Below are positions 1 to 9,501 of a DNA stretch of 64,000 nt, piece after piece (the stretch's first letter is position 1; each line of letters begins with the position of its first letter). The notes under the pieces are model-generated. The model had not been told where the DNA came from, did not search any database, and saw nothing but the letters and a program-made list of their open reading frames with translations. The stretch comes from Geopseudomonas sagittaria (GTDB lineage: Bacteria; Pseudomonadota; Gammaproteobacteria; Pseudomonadales; Pseudomonadaceae), in NCBI RefSeq assembly GCF_900115715.1, contig NZ_FOXM01000003.1, positions 248,001 through 312,000 of the forward strand. The letters run 5' to 3'. The translations under genes and the position numbers were made by a program.

Positions 1-2
1 AT

Positions 3-428
3 CGCACCCTGCACGCCAGCATCGTCTGCCATGCCCACGACGTCGCCCACCTGGCCAAGGGCGAACTGCACGTGCTCAGCGCCCATCCGGCGCCGCTGCT
101 CTCCGCCGCCGACCCGACCTTCCAGCTGCGCGAAACCATCGCCGCGCGCTATCGCGAGGCCTGCCAGAGCTTCCAGGACGAGTACGGCCTGAGCAACCGC
201 CAGCTGCACATCGCCGAGGGTCCGGCCGACCTGCTGATTCCGCAACTGGCGCTGCAGCTGGATGCGGTGGTCACGGTGATCGGCAGCGTGGCGCGCACCG
301 GTCTGTCCGGCGCACTGATCGGCAACACCGCCGAAGTGGTGCTGGACGTGCTGGAGAGCGACGTGCTGGTGCTCAAGCCGGACGATATCTGCGATCAGCT
401 GGAGAAGCTGATCGAAGAACAACCCTGA
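3..428 (+). CDS. uspE: Universal stress protein, UspE-like (3' end only)
   Basis: The reading frame is open from the first bases of the window and ends at a TGA at 426-428, so only the last 141 residues are present and the start lies upstream. The C-terminal part carries the nucleotide-binding signature of ATP-binding Usp domains: a GSVARTG stretch, then GNTAE, followed by a beta strand ending in VLVLKPD. This matches the second domain of tandem-domain UspE proteins, which are cytoplasmic stress and starvation proteins of uncertain biochemistry. It is followed after 9 bp by a hairpin that could terminate it. UspE rather than a single-domain UspA is a judgement from the wording of the C-terminus; the N-terminal domain is not visible here. 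Confidence 0.8.
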   Translation, partial: RTLHASIVCHAHDVAHLAKGELHVLSAHPAPLLSAADPTFQLRETIAARYREACQSFQDEYGLSNRQLHIAEGPADLLIPQLALQLDAVVTVIGSVARTGLSGALIGNTAEVVLDVLESDVLVLKPDDICDQLEKLIEEQP

Positions 429-437
429 GCCACCCCC

Positions 438-505
438 TGCAGGAGCAGATTCACCTGCGACCCTGTCGCGAATGAATTCGCTCCTGCAACATTCGCTCCT
501 GCAAC
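438..505. repeat. REP-like inverted repeat with a 15-bp tandem duplication
   Basis: Arms at 438-453 and 473-488 pair over 16 positions with two adjacent mismatches, and the loop contains a second small stem. The last 15 bases of the right arm region (476-490) are repeated exactly at 491-505. The element lies between two convergent genes and may act as a bidirectional terminator, although there is no clear T-run. Confidence 0.6.
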
Positions 506-518
506 AGCGGTGGCGCCA

Positions 519-995
519 TCAGACGCGGATGTCCTCGCCATCCACCAGGAAGCGCGGCGCGATGTAGCGCTGGTAGTGCGCCTCGGAGAGCAGGAAGTAC
601 TCGCGATCGATGGCATCGCGCAGTTCCGGCAGGCTGCTGTCGCGAAATTCCGGCAGCAGCACGATGCCGTAGGCATCCAGCTGCTGGATCAGCCGCGCGC
701 CGCGGGCGATCAGCAGGTAGGCCCAGCAGTACGGCGATTGCTGGGGGGCGAAGCGGATCTGCCGCTGCTCGAGCTGCCGGCACAGCAGCGCCGGATCGAA
801 CACCTCCAGCTTGGCCGCCATCACTTGGACCAGCAGGCTCTCCAGACGCAGCAACACCGCGCGCTTTTCCTCTTCACGGTACAGGTTCCAGTTCACCACC
901 TCGTGGTGAAAGCGCTTGCAGCCGCGGCACACCAGGTCGCCATAAACCGTGGAACAGAGGCCGACACAGGGGGTCTTGATGCGCTGGTTGGGCAT
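519..995 (-). CDS. DUF1289 family cysteine-cluster protein
   Basis: A 158-residue protein with an N-terminal DUF1289 domain. Four cysteines at residues 10, 14, 23 and 26 (PCVGLC then VCRGC) form the presumed metal or Fe-S site. The longer frame could start at 1058, but homologs as I remember them begin with M(S/P)NQRIKTPC, so I chose the ATG at 995. The remainder is alpha-helical with no motif I recognise. The function of the family is unknown. It is convergent with the uspE-like gene and divergent from acnB. Confidence 0.8.
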   Translation of the reverse strand: MPNQRIKTPCVGLCSTVYGDLVCRGCKRFHHEVVNWNLYREEEKRAVLLRLESLLVQVMAAKLEVFDPALLCRQLEQRQIRFAPQQSPYCWAYLLIARGARLIQQLDAYGIVLLPEFRDSSLPELRDAIDREYFLLSEAHYQRYIAPRFLVDGEDIRV

Positions 996-1077
996 GACAA
1001 ATGAGGCGCTGCAACGAAAACAGAGCGGCATGTTAGCCCTTTGTCTAAGCTGGGTCATCCGCCGTCGGCCGGGAGGG

Positions 1078-1110
1078 TTGCTTAACTTATGCCGGTCTTT
1101 CCAGTAGAAT
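1078..1110 (+). promoter_or_regulatory. Candidate promoter upstream of acnB
   Basis: A TAGAAT -10-like box lies at 1105-1110, with TTAACT at 1083-1088 (16-bp spacer) or TTGCTT at 1078-1083 (longer spacer) as possible -35 boxes. It would give a leader of roughly 200 nt containing the inverted repeat at 1144-1275. This is a reading of box similarity only. Confidence 0.4.
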
Positions 1111-1143
1111 CCGCGTGCCTTGTAACAGGCGCCAATGTCCGCA

Positions 1144-1275
1144 AGAAGCTGTTTTCAAAGCGTCACGAGCACAGTAAACCCGGCAGGAAGCGGTTGGTGG
1201 GCAGCGTATCGGCAGACTCGCACCCACCGACACACTTTCGTCACAGTCCGGCGTAAAACTTTGAAAACAGCTTCT
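1144..1275. repeat. 17-bp perfect inverted repeat in the acnB 5' region
   Basis: The arms at 1144-1160 and 1259-1275 are exact reverse complements over 17 bases and are separated by 98 bp. The right arm ends 49 bp before the acnB GTG start. If transcribed from the upstream promoter, the leader could fold into one long stem enclosing the intervening sequence. The remainder of the 329-bp gap holds no ORF I would support. Confidence 0.75.
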
Positions 1276-1324
1276 GGATGAGAGTCCCGGACTCCCGCAT
1301 GGGACCACTGATGAGGGTAATACT

Positions 1325-3934
1325 GTGCTTGAAGCCTACCGCAAACACGTAGAAGAGCGTGCCGCCCAGGGCGTCGTGCCCCAGCCGCTGAACGCCGAGC
1401 AGACCGCAGGCCTGGTTGAACTGCTGAAGAACCCGCCGGCCGGCGAAGAAGAATTCCTGGTTGACCTGATCACCAACCGCGTTCCTGCGGGCGTCGACGA
1501 AGCCGCCTACGTCAAGGCCGGTTTCCTGTCCGCTGTCGCCAAGGGCGAGACCGCCTCTCCGCTGATCAGCAAGCAGCGCGCTGTCGAGCTGCTGGGCACC
1601 ATGCAGGGCGGCTACAACATCGCCACCCTGGTCGAGCTGCTGGACAACGCCGAACTGGCCGAAGTCGCTGCCGCTCAGCTCAAGCACACCCTGCTGATGT
1701 TCGACGCCTTCCACGACGTTTCCGAGCGCGCCAAGAAGGGCAACGCCGCGGCCAAGGCCGTGATGGCCTCCTGGGCCGAGGGCGAGTGGTTCACCAACCG
1801 TCCGGCGCTGGCCGAGAAGATCACCCTGGCCGTGTTCAAGGTCCCGGGCGAAACCAACACCGACGACCTGTCGCCGGCTCCGGACGCCTGGTCGCGCCCC
1901 GACATCCCGCTGCACGCCCTGGCCATGCTGAAGATGGCCCGCGACGGCATCAACCCGGACGTCCCGGGCTCGGTCGGCCCGCTGAAGCAGATGGAAGAGC
2001 TGAAGGCCAAGGGCTTCCCGGTCGCCTACGTCGGCGACGTGGTCGGCACCGGTTCCTCGCGCAAGTCCGCCACCAACTCCGTGCTGTGGTTCTTCGGTGA
2101 CGACATCCCGAACGTGCCGAACAAGCGCGCCGGTGGCTTCTGCTTCGGCACCAAGATCGCCCCGATCTTCTACAACACCATGGAAGACGCCGGCGCCCTG
2201 CCGATCGAATTCGACTGCACCAACCTGGCCATGGGCGACGTCATCGACGTGTACCCGTACAAGGGCGAAGTCCGTCGTCACGGCAGCGACGAGCTGGTCA
2301 CCACCTTCGAGCTGAAGACCGACGTGCTGCTGGACGAAGTCCGCGCCGGTGGCCGTATTCCGCTGATCATCGGCCGCGGTCTGACCGAGAAGGCGCGCGC
2401 CGAACTGGGCATGGCTCCGTCCACCCTGTTCAAGAAGCCGGTTGCTCCGGCCGACAGCGGCAAGGGCTTCTCCCTCGCCCAGAAGATGGTTGGCCGTGCC
2501 TGCGGTCTGCCTGAAGGCCAGGGCGTACGTCCGGGCACCTACTGCGAACCGAAGATGACCACCGTCGGCTCCCAGGACACCACCGGCCCGATGACCCGCG
2601 ACGAGCTGAAGGACCTGGCTTGCCTGGGCTTCTCCGCCGACCTGGTGATGCAGTCCTTCTGCCACACCGCCGCCTACCCGAAGCCGATCGACGTCATCAC
2701 CCACCACACCCTGCCGGACTTCATCATGAACCGCAGCGGCGTGTCCCTGCGTCCGGGTGACGGCATCATCCACAGCTGGCTGAACCGCATGCTGCTGCCG
2801 GATACCGTCGGCACCGGTGGCGACTCGCACACCCGCTTCCCGATCGGCATCTCCTTCCCGGCCGGTTCCGGCCTGGTCGCCTTCGCCGCCGCCACCGGCG
2901 TGATGCCGCTGGACATGCCGGAATCCGTGCTGGTGCGCTTCAAGGGCAAGATGCAGCCGGGTATCACCCTGCGTGACCTGGTGCATGCCATCCCCTACTA
3001 CGCGATCAAGGCTGGCCTGCTGACCGTCGAGAAGAAGGGCAAGAAGAACATCTTCTCCGGCCGCATCCTCGAGATCGAAGGTCTGGACGGCCTGACCGTC
3101 GAGCAAGCCTTCGAGCTGTCCGACGCCTCCGCCGAGCGTTCCGCTGCCGGTTGCGCCATCAAGCTGCCGGAAGAGGCCATCGCCGAATACCTGCGCTCGA
3201 ACATCACCATGCTGCGCTGGATGATCGGCGAAGGCTACGGCGATGCCCGCACCCTGGAGCGTCGTGCCCAGGCGATGGAAGCCTGGCTGGCCGATCCGAA
3301 GCTGCTGAAAGCCGACAACGACGCCGAATACGCGGCCGTGATCGAGATCGACCTGTCCGAAGTGACCGAGCCGGTTCTCTGCGCGCCGAACGACCCGGAC
3401 GATGCCCGCCTGCTGTCCACCGTTGCCGGTCAGAAGATCGACGAAGTGTTCATCGGTTCGTGCATGACCAACATCGGTCACTTCCGCGCTGCCGGCAAGC
3501 TGCTGGACAAGGTCAAGGGCGGCATCCCGACCCGTCTGTGGCTGGCTCCGCCGACCAAGATGGACGCCCACCAGCTGACCGAAGAAGGCTACTACGGCAT
3601 CTACGGCAAGGCTGGCGCGCGCATGGAAATGCCGGGCTGCTCGCTGTGCATGGGTAACCAGGCTCGCGTACAGACCGGTTCGACCGTGGTCTCCACCTCG
3701 ACCCGTAACTTCCCGAACCGTCTGGGCGACGCTACCAACGTGTTCCTGGCCTCGGCCGAGCTGGCGGCTGTTGCCTCCATCATCGGCAAGCTGCCGACCG
3801 TTGAGGAGTACATGGGCTACGCGAAGAACATCGACAGCATGGCTGCCGACGTTTACCGCTACCTGTCCTTCGACCAGATGGCCGAGTACCGCGACGCGGC
3901 TGCCAAGGCCAACATCCCGGTCATCCAGGCTTGA
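1325..3934 (+). CDS. acnB: Aconitate hydratase B
   Basis: A full-length AcnB (869 residues, the usual size) catalysing citrate to isocitrate via cis-aconitate in the cytoplasmic TCA cycle; it also acts on 2-methyl-cis-aconitate in some bacteria. The N-terminus [14 protein letters not shown] is typical of the family and fixes a GTG start with a GAGGG Shine-Dalgarno. The [4Fe-4S] ligands are visible as GSCMTN near residue 712 and CSLCMGNQ near residues 770-776. The codon use is noticeably more selective than that of its neighbours, as expected for a highly expressed enzyme. A strong terminator follows. Confidence 0.97.
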   Translation: MLEAYRKHVEERAAQGVVPQPLNAEQTAGLVELLKNPPAGEEEFLVDLITNRVPAGVDEAAYVKAGFLSAVAKGETASPLISKQRAVELLGTMQGGYNIATLVELLDNAELAEVAAAQLKHTLLMFDAFHDVSERAKKGNAAAKAVMASWAEGEWFTNRPALAEKITLAVFKVPGETNTDDLSPAPDAWSRPDIPLHALAMLKMARDGINPDVPGSVGPLKQMEELKAKGFPVAYVGDVVGTGSSRKSATNSVLWFFGDDIPNVPNKRAGGFCFGTKIAPIFYNTMEDAGALPIEFDCTNLAMGDVIDVYPYKGEVRRHGSDELVTTFELKTDVLLDEVRAGGRIPLIIGRGLTEKARAELGMAPSTLFKKPVAPADSGKGFSLAQKMVGRACGLPEGQGVRPGTYCEPKMTTVGSQDTTGPMTRDELKDLACLGFSADLVMQSFCHTAAYPKPIDVITHHTLPDFIMNRSGVSLRPGDGIIHSWLNRMLLPDTVGTGGDSHTRFPIGISFPAGSGLVAFAAATGVMPLDMPESVLVRFKGKMQPGITLRDLVHAIPYYAIKAGLLTVEKKGKKNIFSGRILEIEGLDGLTVEQAFELSDASAERSAAGCAIKLPEEAIAEYLRSNITMLRWMIGEGYGDARTLERRAQAMEAWLADPKLLKADNDAEYAAVIEIDLSEVTEPVLCAPNDPDDARLLSTVAGQKIDEVFIGSCMTNIGHFRAAGKLLDKVKGGIPTRLWLAPPTKMDAHQLTEEGYYGIYGKAGARMEMPGCSLCMGNQARVQTGSTVVSTSTRNFPNRLGDATNVFLASAELAAVASIIGKLPTVEEYMGYAKNIDSMAADVYRYLSFDQMAEYRDAAAKANIPVIQA

Positions 3935-3970
3935 GCCTGCAATGACCCGGCTGTAGTGCCCCGGCACTGA

Positions 3971-4003
3971 AAGAAACCCCGCTTCGGCGGGGTTTCTTTT
4001 TTT
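3971..4003 (+). terminator. Intrinsic terminator of acnB
   Basis: A perfect 12-bp stem (3971-3982 with 3987-3998) closed by a TTCG tetraloop and followed by a run of T to 4003. It begins 36 bp after the acnB stop. Confidence 0.95.
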
Positions 4004-4056
4004 CAGGATCCGGTGATTTCGGGGGTTCTCTCGCAGGCTGTTGAAAAAACCACCGG

Positions 4057-4524
4057 CTAGAACAGCGGCCCGGAGCGGGTATTGTTGCCCTTGGCCAGCC
4101 GGTCGTAGAGCACCACGTTGACCGTGGCGGCGAGGTTCATGCAGCCGTTGGTGGGGATGTAGATCACGTCCTCGCACCAGTCGCGGATCTGCTTGTCCAG
4201 CGAGCCGTCTTCCGGCCCGAAGATGTACAGCGCCCGATCCGGATGGGTGTACTCGGGCAGAGAACGCGCGCCTTCGACCAGCTCCACCGCCACCGGCGTG
4301 CAGCCGAGGGGGAGGATCTTGCGCAGGTCGTCGATGTTGATCAGCGGAATGTCCTGGTGGACCTTCTTGGTGTCGGTGACGAAATCCCGCGCCCGGTCGT
4401 AGCGGGTGCCGGTATAGAACACCGAGCTGACTTCATAGCAGCCCGCCGCGCGCATGATCGATCCGACATTTTCCGGCGACTTGGGATTGCTCAGACCGAT
4501 ACAGCTGTATCTCTTGTTGGCCAC
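4057..4524 (-). CDS. SpoU/TrmH-family RNA 2'-O-methyltransferase
   Basis: A 155-residue SPOUT-class (trefoil-knot) methyltransferase lacking an RNA-binding extension. The three SpoU motifs are present: N-terminal NPKSPENVGSIMRA, the central FGPEDGSL, and the C-terminal CMNLAATVNVVLYD that forms the AdoMet knot. It starts with GTG at 4524, 23 bp from a TATAAT box on the same strand (4552-4547). The size is that of TrmL-like enzymes, but the substrate (tRNA or rRNA position) cannot be read from the sequence. It is convergent with acnB and shares its terminator region. Confidence 0.85.
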   Translation of the reverse strand: MANKRYSCIGLSNPKSPENVGSIMRAAGCYEVSSVFYTGTRYDRARDFVTDTKKVHQDIPLINIDDLRKILPLGCTPVAVELVEGARSLPEYTHPDRALYIFGPEDGSLDKQIRDWCEDVIYIPTNGCMNLAATVNVVLYDRLAKGNNTRSGPLF

Positions 4525-4684
4525 GGGAATACTCGCAAAAGCGCCGATTATACCGGGCCGGTGCCGGCCCGGCGGAAAAGCGGATGGGCTGGGTCAGGCC
4601 GCCAACCTCGGCCCGGGCATTCAGCCCCGCGCGCCACGCTCATCCGCGACAGCGCACCCTGCTCTCCACACCTGCCGCCGCGGC

Positions 4685-5470
4685 CTACTGCCCCTGCCTG
4701 TCCCGCTCGGCGCCGTAGGTGGCGATCACCTCCCCCGCCACCGCAATGGCGATCTCCAGCGGCAGCTTGCCGCGCACCTCGGGCAAGCCCAGCGGGCAGC
4801 GCATGCGCGCGATCGCCTCCGCCGCCAGGCCGCGCTCGCGCAGGCGATGCTCGAAGCGCGCGCGCTTGGTCCGCGAGCCGATCAGGCCGAAATAGGCGAA
4901 GTTGCCGCGGCGCAGGATGCGCTCGGCCAGCGCCAGATCGAGCTGATGGTCGTGGGTCATGACGATGCAGTAGCTTCCGGGCGGCAGCTCGTCCACCTCG
5001 TCGACCGGCTCCTCGCTGACCACCTGCTCGACGCCCGGCGGCAGCTGCTCAGGGAATTCGCCCGCGCGCGAGTCGATCCAGCGCACCCGGCACGGCAGGC
5101 CGGCGAGCAGCGGCACCAGCGCGCGACCGACATGTCCGGCGCCGAACACGGCGACCTCGGCGCACACCCGCCCCAGCGGCTCGAACAGCAGCAGGGTGAC
5201 GCCGCCGCAGCACTGGCCGAGGCTGGCGCCCAGGCTGAAGCGCTCCAGCAGCGGCGTGCGGGCGCCGCTGGCGAGCAGGTCGCGGGCAATCTGGATGGCG
5301 CGCAGCTCCAGATGGCCGCCGCCGATGCTGTGGTAGCTGCGCTCAGCGGTGACCAGCAGCTTGGCCCCGGCATCGCGCGGGGTGGAGCCCTGCTCCTCGA
5401 CCAGGGTCACCAAGACGCAGGGCTCGCCGCGACGCTGCAGTGCGGCCAGGGTTTCGATCCAGTCATGCAT
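4685..5470 (-). CDS. xdhC: Xanthine dehydrogenase accessory protein XdhC
   Basis: A 261-residue XdhC/CoxI-family chaperone that binds the molybdenum cofactor, supports its sulfuration and inserts it into XdhB. The N-terminal XdhC_CoxI segment (VTLVEEQGSTPRDAGAK, then SIGGGHLE) is followed by a Rossmann-like domain with VFGAGHVGRAL. I chose the ATG at 5470 because MHDWIETLAALQ is the family N-terminus; the start overlaps the end of xdhB by 8 bp, which indicates translational coupling. It is the last gene of the xdhABC operon. Confidence 0.92.
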   Translation of the reverse strand: MHDWIETLAALQRRGEPCVLVTLVEEQGSTPRDAGAKLLVTAERSYHSIGGGHLELRAIQIARDLLASGARTPLLERFSLGASLGQCCGGVTLLLFEPLGRVCAEVAVFGAGHVGRALVPLLAGLPCRVRWIDSRAGEFPEQLPPGVEQVVSEEPVDEVDELPPGSYCIVMTHDHQLDLALAERILRRGNFAYFGLIGSRTKRARFEHRLRERGLAAEAIARMRCPLGLPEVRGKLPLEIAIAVAGEVIATYGAERDRQGQ

Positions 5471-7823
5471 GGCGCAGACGCTCCGCCGCCCACAGCACCC
5501 GCTCCGGGGTGGCCGGGGCGTCCAGTTCGGCATGCACGCGGTAGTCGGCGAGGCTGGCCAGCGCATCCTTGAGCGCGCACCACACCGAAATGCCGTGCAT
5601 GAACGGCGGCTCGCCGACCGCCTTGGAGTGGAACACGGTGTCCTGCGGGTTGCCCCGGTTGGCCACCAGCTGCACGCGCAGATCCGCCGGCAGGTCGCCC
5701 ACCGCGGGAATCTTGTAGGTCGCCGGGCTGTCGGTCAGCAGCCGGCCCTGGGCGTCCCAGACCAGCTCCTCGCAGGTCAGCCAGCCCATGCCCTGGATGA
5801 AGCCGCCCTCGATCTGGCCGATGTCGATGGCCGGATTCAGCGAGTCGCCGACGTCGTGGAGGATGTCGGTGCGCAGCACCTTGTATTCGCCGGTCAGGGT
5901 ATCCACCAGCACCTCGGAGCAGGACACGCCGAAGGCGTAGTAGTAGAACGGCCGGCCACGCGCCTGCTCGCGGTCGTAGTGCACGCCGGGCGTGGCGTAG
6001 AAGCCGGTGCTGGACAGCGACACCTGGCCGACATAGGCCAGCGCGATCAGCTCGTCGAAGCTCAGGTAGCGCTCGCCCACCCGCACCTGACCGTTGCCGA
6101 ACTCGACCTGGTCCGGATCGACCTCGAAGTGCGTGGCGGCGAAGGCCACCAGACGCTGACGAATGATCAAGGCGGCGTTCTGCGCGGCCTTGCCATTGAG
6201 GTCGCTGCCCGAGGAGGCGGCGGTCGGCGAGGTGTTCGGCACCTTCTCGGTGTGGGTGGCGCTGATGTGGATGCGCGCCATGTCCACCTGCAAGGTCTCG
6301 GCGACGACCTGCGCCACCTTGGTGTGCAGACCCTGGCCCATCTCGGTGCCGCCGTGATTGAGGTGGATGCTGCCGTCGGTGTAGATGTGCAGCAGCGCGC
6401 CGGCCTGGTTGAGGAAGCTGGAGGTGAAGCTGATGCCGAATTTCACCGGGGTCAGCGCCAGGCCCTTCTTCAGCACCGGGCTGGCGGCATTGAAGGCGCG
6501 GATCGCTGCGCGGCGGGCCCGATAGTCGCAGCTCGCCTCCAGCTGCGCGGTCAGCTCGGCCAGCAGGTTGTGCTCCACCGTCTGGTAATAGTGGGTGACG
6601 TTGCGCGGCGCGGCGCCGTAGTAGTTGCGCTTGCGCACTTCCAGCGGATCGAGGCCCAGATGGCGGGCGATGCGCTCCATGACCTCCTCGATGCCGAGCA
6701 TGCCCTGCGGGCCGCCGAAGCCGCGAAAGGCGGTGTTCGACGCCAGGTTGGTGCGGCAGCGATGGCCGGTGACCCGCGCGCCGCCCAGGTAGTAGGCGTT
6801 GTCGGCATGGAACATGGCGCGATCGACGATCGCCCCGGACAGATCCGGCGAAAAGCCGCAGTTGGCCAGCAGCTGGATGTCGATGCCCTGCAGCACGCCC
6901 TGTTCGTCGAAGCCGACGTCGTAGTCGATCAGGAACGGATGGCGCTTGCCGGTGGTCCGCATGTCGTCGGCGCGCGACAGGCGCATCTTCGCCGGCCGCC
7001 CGGTCAGCAGGGCGACCACCGCGCACAGGCAGGCCGGGCCGGCGGCCTGGGTTTCCTTGCCGCCGAAGCCGCCGCCCATGCGGCGCATGTCCACCGCCAC
7101 CTGGTGCATCGGCACGCCGAGCACCTTGGCGACCAGGCTCTGGATCTCGGTGGGGTTCTGCGTCGAGGAATACACCAGCATGCCGCCGTCCTCGCTGGGC
7201 AGCACCGCGCAGACCTGGGTCTCCAGATAGAAATGCTCCTGGCCACCGACGCGCAGACGCCCCTGCAGGCGATGCGGCGCGCCGGCCAGCGCCGCATCGG
7301 CATCGCCGCGCTGCTGGCGGTGACTGTCGCGCACCAATTCGCCACGGCGCAGCGCCTCCTCGACGTCGAGCAGCGGCTCCAGCACCTCGTAGTCGATCAG
7401 CGCGGCCTGCGCCGCCTGGCGGGCGATCTCGGGGTCGGCGGCGGCCACCGCCAGCACCATCTGCCCGGCGTACTGCACGATGCCGTCGGCCAGCAGCGGA
7501 TCGCCGGGCGCCACCGCGCCGATGTCCAGCTCTCCGGGCACGTCGCGGCTGGTGATGGCGATGGCCACGCCAGGAAATTCGTAACAGGGCGAGGTGTCGA
7601 TGCGCAGGATGCGCGCATGGGCGTGCTCGGAGAGCCGCGCGCAGACGTGCAGCTGGTTGGCGAACTCCAGACGGTCGTCGACATACAGCGCCGTGCCGGA
7701 CACGTGCTTGTCGGCGCTCTCGTGCTTGAGCGGCCGGCCGACGCCGCTGGCGATGCCGGCGCGGAAGCGTTCCGCCAGCTCCTGCTGGGATGGCTGGTCA
7801 GGAGAGCGTTCAGGCCTGTTCAT
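5463..7823 (-). CDS. xdhB: Xanthine dehydrogenase, molybdopterin-binding subunit
   Basis: The 786-residue large subunit of xanthine dehydrogenase, which hydroxylates hypoxanthine to xanthine and xanthine to urate at the molybdenum cofactor. Family marks include RMGGGFGGKET near residue 250 and the FRGFGGPQGM loop, followed by LGLDPLEVRKRNYY. The start at 7823 (MNRPERSPDQ) overlaps xdhA by 14 bp. A longer frame to 7931 runs into xdhA coding sequence and was not used. The bacterial two-subunit layout (XdhA carrying Fe-S and FAD, XdhB carrying Mo) distinguishes it from three-subunit CO dehydrogenases. Confidence 0.95.
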   Translation of the reverse strand: MNRPERSPDQPSQQELAERFRAGIASGVGRPLKHESADKHVSGTALYVDDRLEFANQLHVCARLSEHAHARILRIDTSPCYEFPGVAIAITSRDVPGELDIGAVAPGDPLLADGIVQYAGQMVLAVAAADPEIARQAAQAALIDYEVLEPLLDVEEALRRGELVRDSHRQQRGDADAALAGAPHRLQGRLRVGGQEHFYLETQVCAVLPSEDGGMLVYSSTQNPTEIQSLVAKVLGVPMHQVAVDMRRMGGGFGGKETQAAGPACLCAVVALLTGRPAKMRLSRADDMRTTGKRHPFLIDYDVGFDEQGVLQGIDIQLLANCGFSPDLSGAIVDRAMFHADNAYYLGGARVTGHRCRTNLASNTAFRGFGGPQGMLGIEEVMERIARHLGLDPLEVRKRNYYGAAPRNVTHYYQTVEHNLLAELTAQLEASCDYRARRAAIRAFNAASPVLKKGLALTPVKFGISFTSSFLNQAGALLHIYTDGSIHLNHGGTEMGQGLHTKVAQVVAETLQVDMARIHISATHTEKVPNTSPTAASSGSDLNGKAAQNAALIIRQRLVAFAATHFEVDPDQVEFGNGQVRVGERYLSFDELIALAYVGQVSLSSTGFYATPGVHYDREQARGRPFYYYAFGVSCSEVLVDTLTGEYKVLRTDILHDVGDSLNPAIDIGQIEGGFIQGMGWLTCEELVWDAQGRLLTDSPATYKIPAVGDLPADLRVQLVANRGNPQDTVFHSKAVGEPPFMHGISVWCALKDALASLADYRVHAELDAPATPERVLWAAERLRHA

Positions 7824-9267
7824 GCTGGTACACCCGGGTAGCCACGGAAGGCTGTTGCAGCTCGATGAAGCAGCGGCGCAGCAGGTTCTGCGCCACCTGC
7901 AGGCGATAGGCGGCGCTGGCGCGCTGGTCACTGAGCGGGGTGAGCTCGCCGGCCAGCGTCTGGCAGGCCGCCTCGATGGCCGCCGCCTCGCCGCGCGTGC
8001 CGAGCAGCGCCTGCTCGCACTGCAAGGCGCGCCTGGGCGTCGCCGCCATGCCGCCGAAGGCGATGCGCACCTGCGTCACCACGCCGTCGTGCAGGTGCAG
8101 ACTGAACGCCGCGCAGACCGCGGAGATGTCGTCGTCCAGACGCTTGCTGACCTTGTAGGCGCGCAGCGCCTGCCCCGCCGTGGCCCGCGGCACGCGGATG
8201 CACTCGATGAACTCGCCGGGCGCCAGCGCTGTCACCCGGTAGTCGCGGAAGAAGTCCTCCAGCGCCAGGGTGCGGCGCGCCGATCCGCAGCGCAGCAGCA
8301 GCTCGGCGCCGAGGGCGATCAGCAGCGGCGTCGTATCGCCGATCGGCGAGGCGTTGCCGAGATTGCCGCCGAGGGTGCCGCGGTTGCGGATCTGCCGCGA
8401 GGCAAAGCGCGCCAGCAGCGCGCCGAAGTCCGGATATTCGCCGGCCAGCACGGCCTGGCAGTCGCTCAGCGCGACGCCCGCGCCGATCTCGAGGTGGCTG
8501 TCGGTCACCGCGATACGCTTGAGCTCGGCCACCCGGCCGAGGTCGATCAGCAGCGGCAAGGCGCGGTGCTGCTGGGTGACTTCCAGCGCCAGGTCGGTGC
8601 CGCCGGCCAGCAGGCGCGCCTGCGGCTGGGCCCGATAGAGCTCCGCCAGCTCGTCCAGCGTCTGCGGCAGCCAGCAGCGCCGCTCGCCCCGCGCCAGCCC
8701 GGCCTCGTCCTGGCTGGCGATGGCGCGCAGGGCGGCCAGGGTCTCGGCGGCATGGCGATCGAAGGTGTCCGCCTGCTTGTCCGTGCAGGCCTGTTCGGCG
8801 GCGGCGAGGATCGGCCGATAGCCGGTACAGCGGCACAGGTTGCCGGTCAGCGCATCGACTGCCTGCGCGCGGTCGTAAGCGTTGCCACCTTTGTGCAGGG
8901 CAAACAGCGACATGACGAAGCCCGGCGTACAGAAGCCGCACTGGCTGCCGTGACAGTCGGCCATCGCCTGCTGCACGCCGTGCAGATGGCCCGGCTGGCC
9001 AAGATCCTCGACGCTGAGCAATTGCTTGCCGTGCAGCGCGGACATGAAGGTCAGACAGGCATTCAGGCTGCGGTAGCGCAGGCGCTCGCCGCGGGCGGCC
9101 GGGTCCGGCTCGGCGACCACCACGGTGCAGGCTCCGCAGTCGCCCGACGCACAGCCCTCCTTGGTGCCGCTGCGGCCGAGATGGCGGCGCATGTATTCGA
9201 GCACCGTCAGGTTAGGATCGAGCGCAGTCTCGCAGCGCAGCTCGCGGTTGAGCAGAAACTGGATCAC
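7810..9267 (-). CDS. xdhA: Xanthine dehydrogenase, Fe-S/FAD small subunit
   Basis: A 485-residue electron-transfer subunit. It begins with a plant-type [2Fe-2S] domain (GCASGDCGAC), then a second all-helical [2Fe-2S] domain (CGFCTPGF and GNLCRCTGYRP). After a linker comes the FAD-binding domain with LLAGGTDLAL and IRNRGTLGGN, and a CO-dehydrogenase flavoprotein C-terminal domain. The start is a GTG at 9267 (V-I-Q-F-L-L-N), preceded by a purine-rich AGGCAGGGGG; no ATG is in a sensible position. It is the first gene of the xdhABC operon and diverges from nasS, linking purine catabolism and nitrate genes as nitrogen-source functions. Confidence 0.94.
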   Translation of the reverse strand: MIQFLLNRELRCETALDPNLTVLEYMRRHLGRSGTKEGCASGDCGACTVVVAEPDPAARGERLRYRSLNACLTFMSALHGKQLLSVEDLGQPGHLHGVQQAMADCHGSQCGFCTPGFVMSLFALHKGGNAYDRAQAVDALTGNLCRCTGYRPILAAAEQACTDKQADTFDRHAAETLAALRAIASQDEAGLARGERRCWLPQTLDELAELYRAQPQARLLAGGTDLALEVTQQHRALPLLIDLGRVAELKRIAVTDSHLEIGAGVALSDCQAVLAGEYPDFGALLARFASRQIRNRGTLGGNLGNASPIGDTTPLLIALGAELLLRCGSARRTLALEDFFRDYRVTALAPGEFIECIRVPRATAGQALRAYKVSKRLDDDISAVCAAFSLHLHDGVVTQVRIAFGGMAATPRRALQCEQALLGTRGEAAAIEAACQTLAGELTPLSDQRASAAYRLQVAQNLLRRCFIELQQPSVATRVYQHEQA

Positions 9268-9436
9268 GGCGGCCCCCTGCCTTGGCTTTTTCGATAAGCC
9301 CTTGAAAGGACTGTAGTGAGCCCGGCGCGCCTGAGCAACCACCCCTGGCCATCGCCGTCGGCGGTAGCGCCCCCTACTGCACGGGCGTGCGCCACGGGAC
9401 GGGCAACGGCATCGTTGGCGCGACCGGCTGCCAGAC

Positions 9437-9452
9437 TGGCATACGGCTTGCT
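9437..9452 (+). promoter_or_regulatory. Sigma-54 (-24/-12) promoter of nasS-nasT
   Basis: TGGCATACGGCTTGCT matches the TGGCAC-N5-TTGCW consensus at all but one fixed position, with GG at 9438-9439 and GC at 9450-9451 separated by exactly 10 bases. The nasS ATG lies 50 bp downstream. It implies RpoN and an enhancer-binding protein (NtrC is the usual one for nitrogen genes). Confidence 0.75.
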
Positions 9453-9501
9453 TTATCGCTGGCATGCAGCCCGCCTGCCCTGCCCGTCTCTGGAACCTGT
9501 C

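Noticed and set aside
1241-4177. 978-codon open frame antisense to acnB
   Set aside because: High GC third positions open the antisense frame; the residue mix (H, R, Q, G rich) is typical of a shadow and acnB is certain.
4685-9267. Aerobic CO dehydrogenase (cox) genes
   Set aside because: The Fe-S and FAD domains are fused in one subunit and the large subunit follows XdhB; the CoxL active-site loop is not seen.
9375-9395. NtrC palindrome upstream of nasS
   Set aside because: TGCAC and GTGC half-sites are present but their spacing is too short for the usual 17-bp NtrC palindrome.
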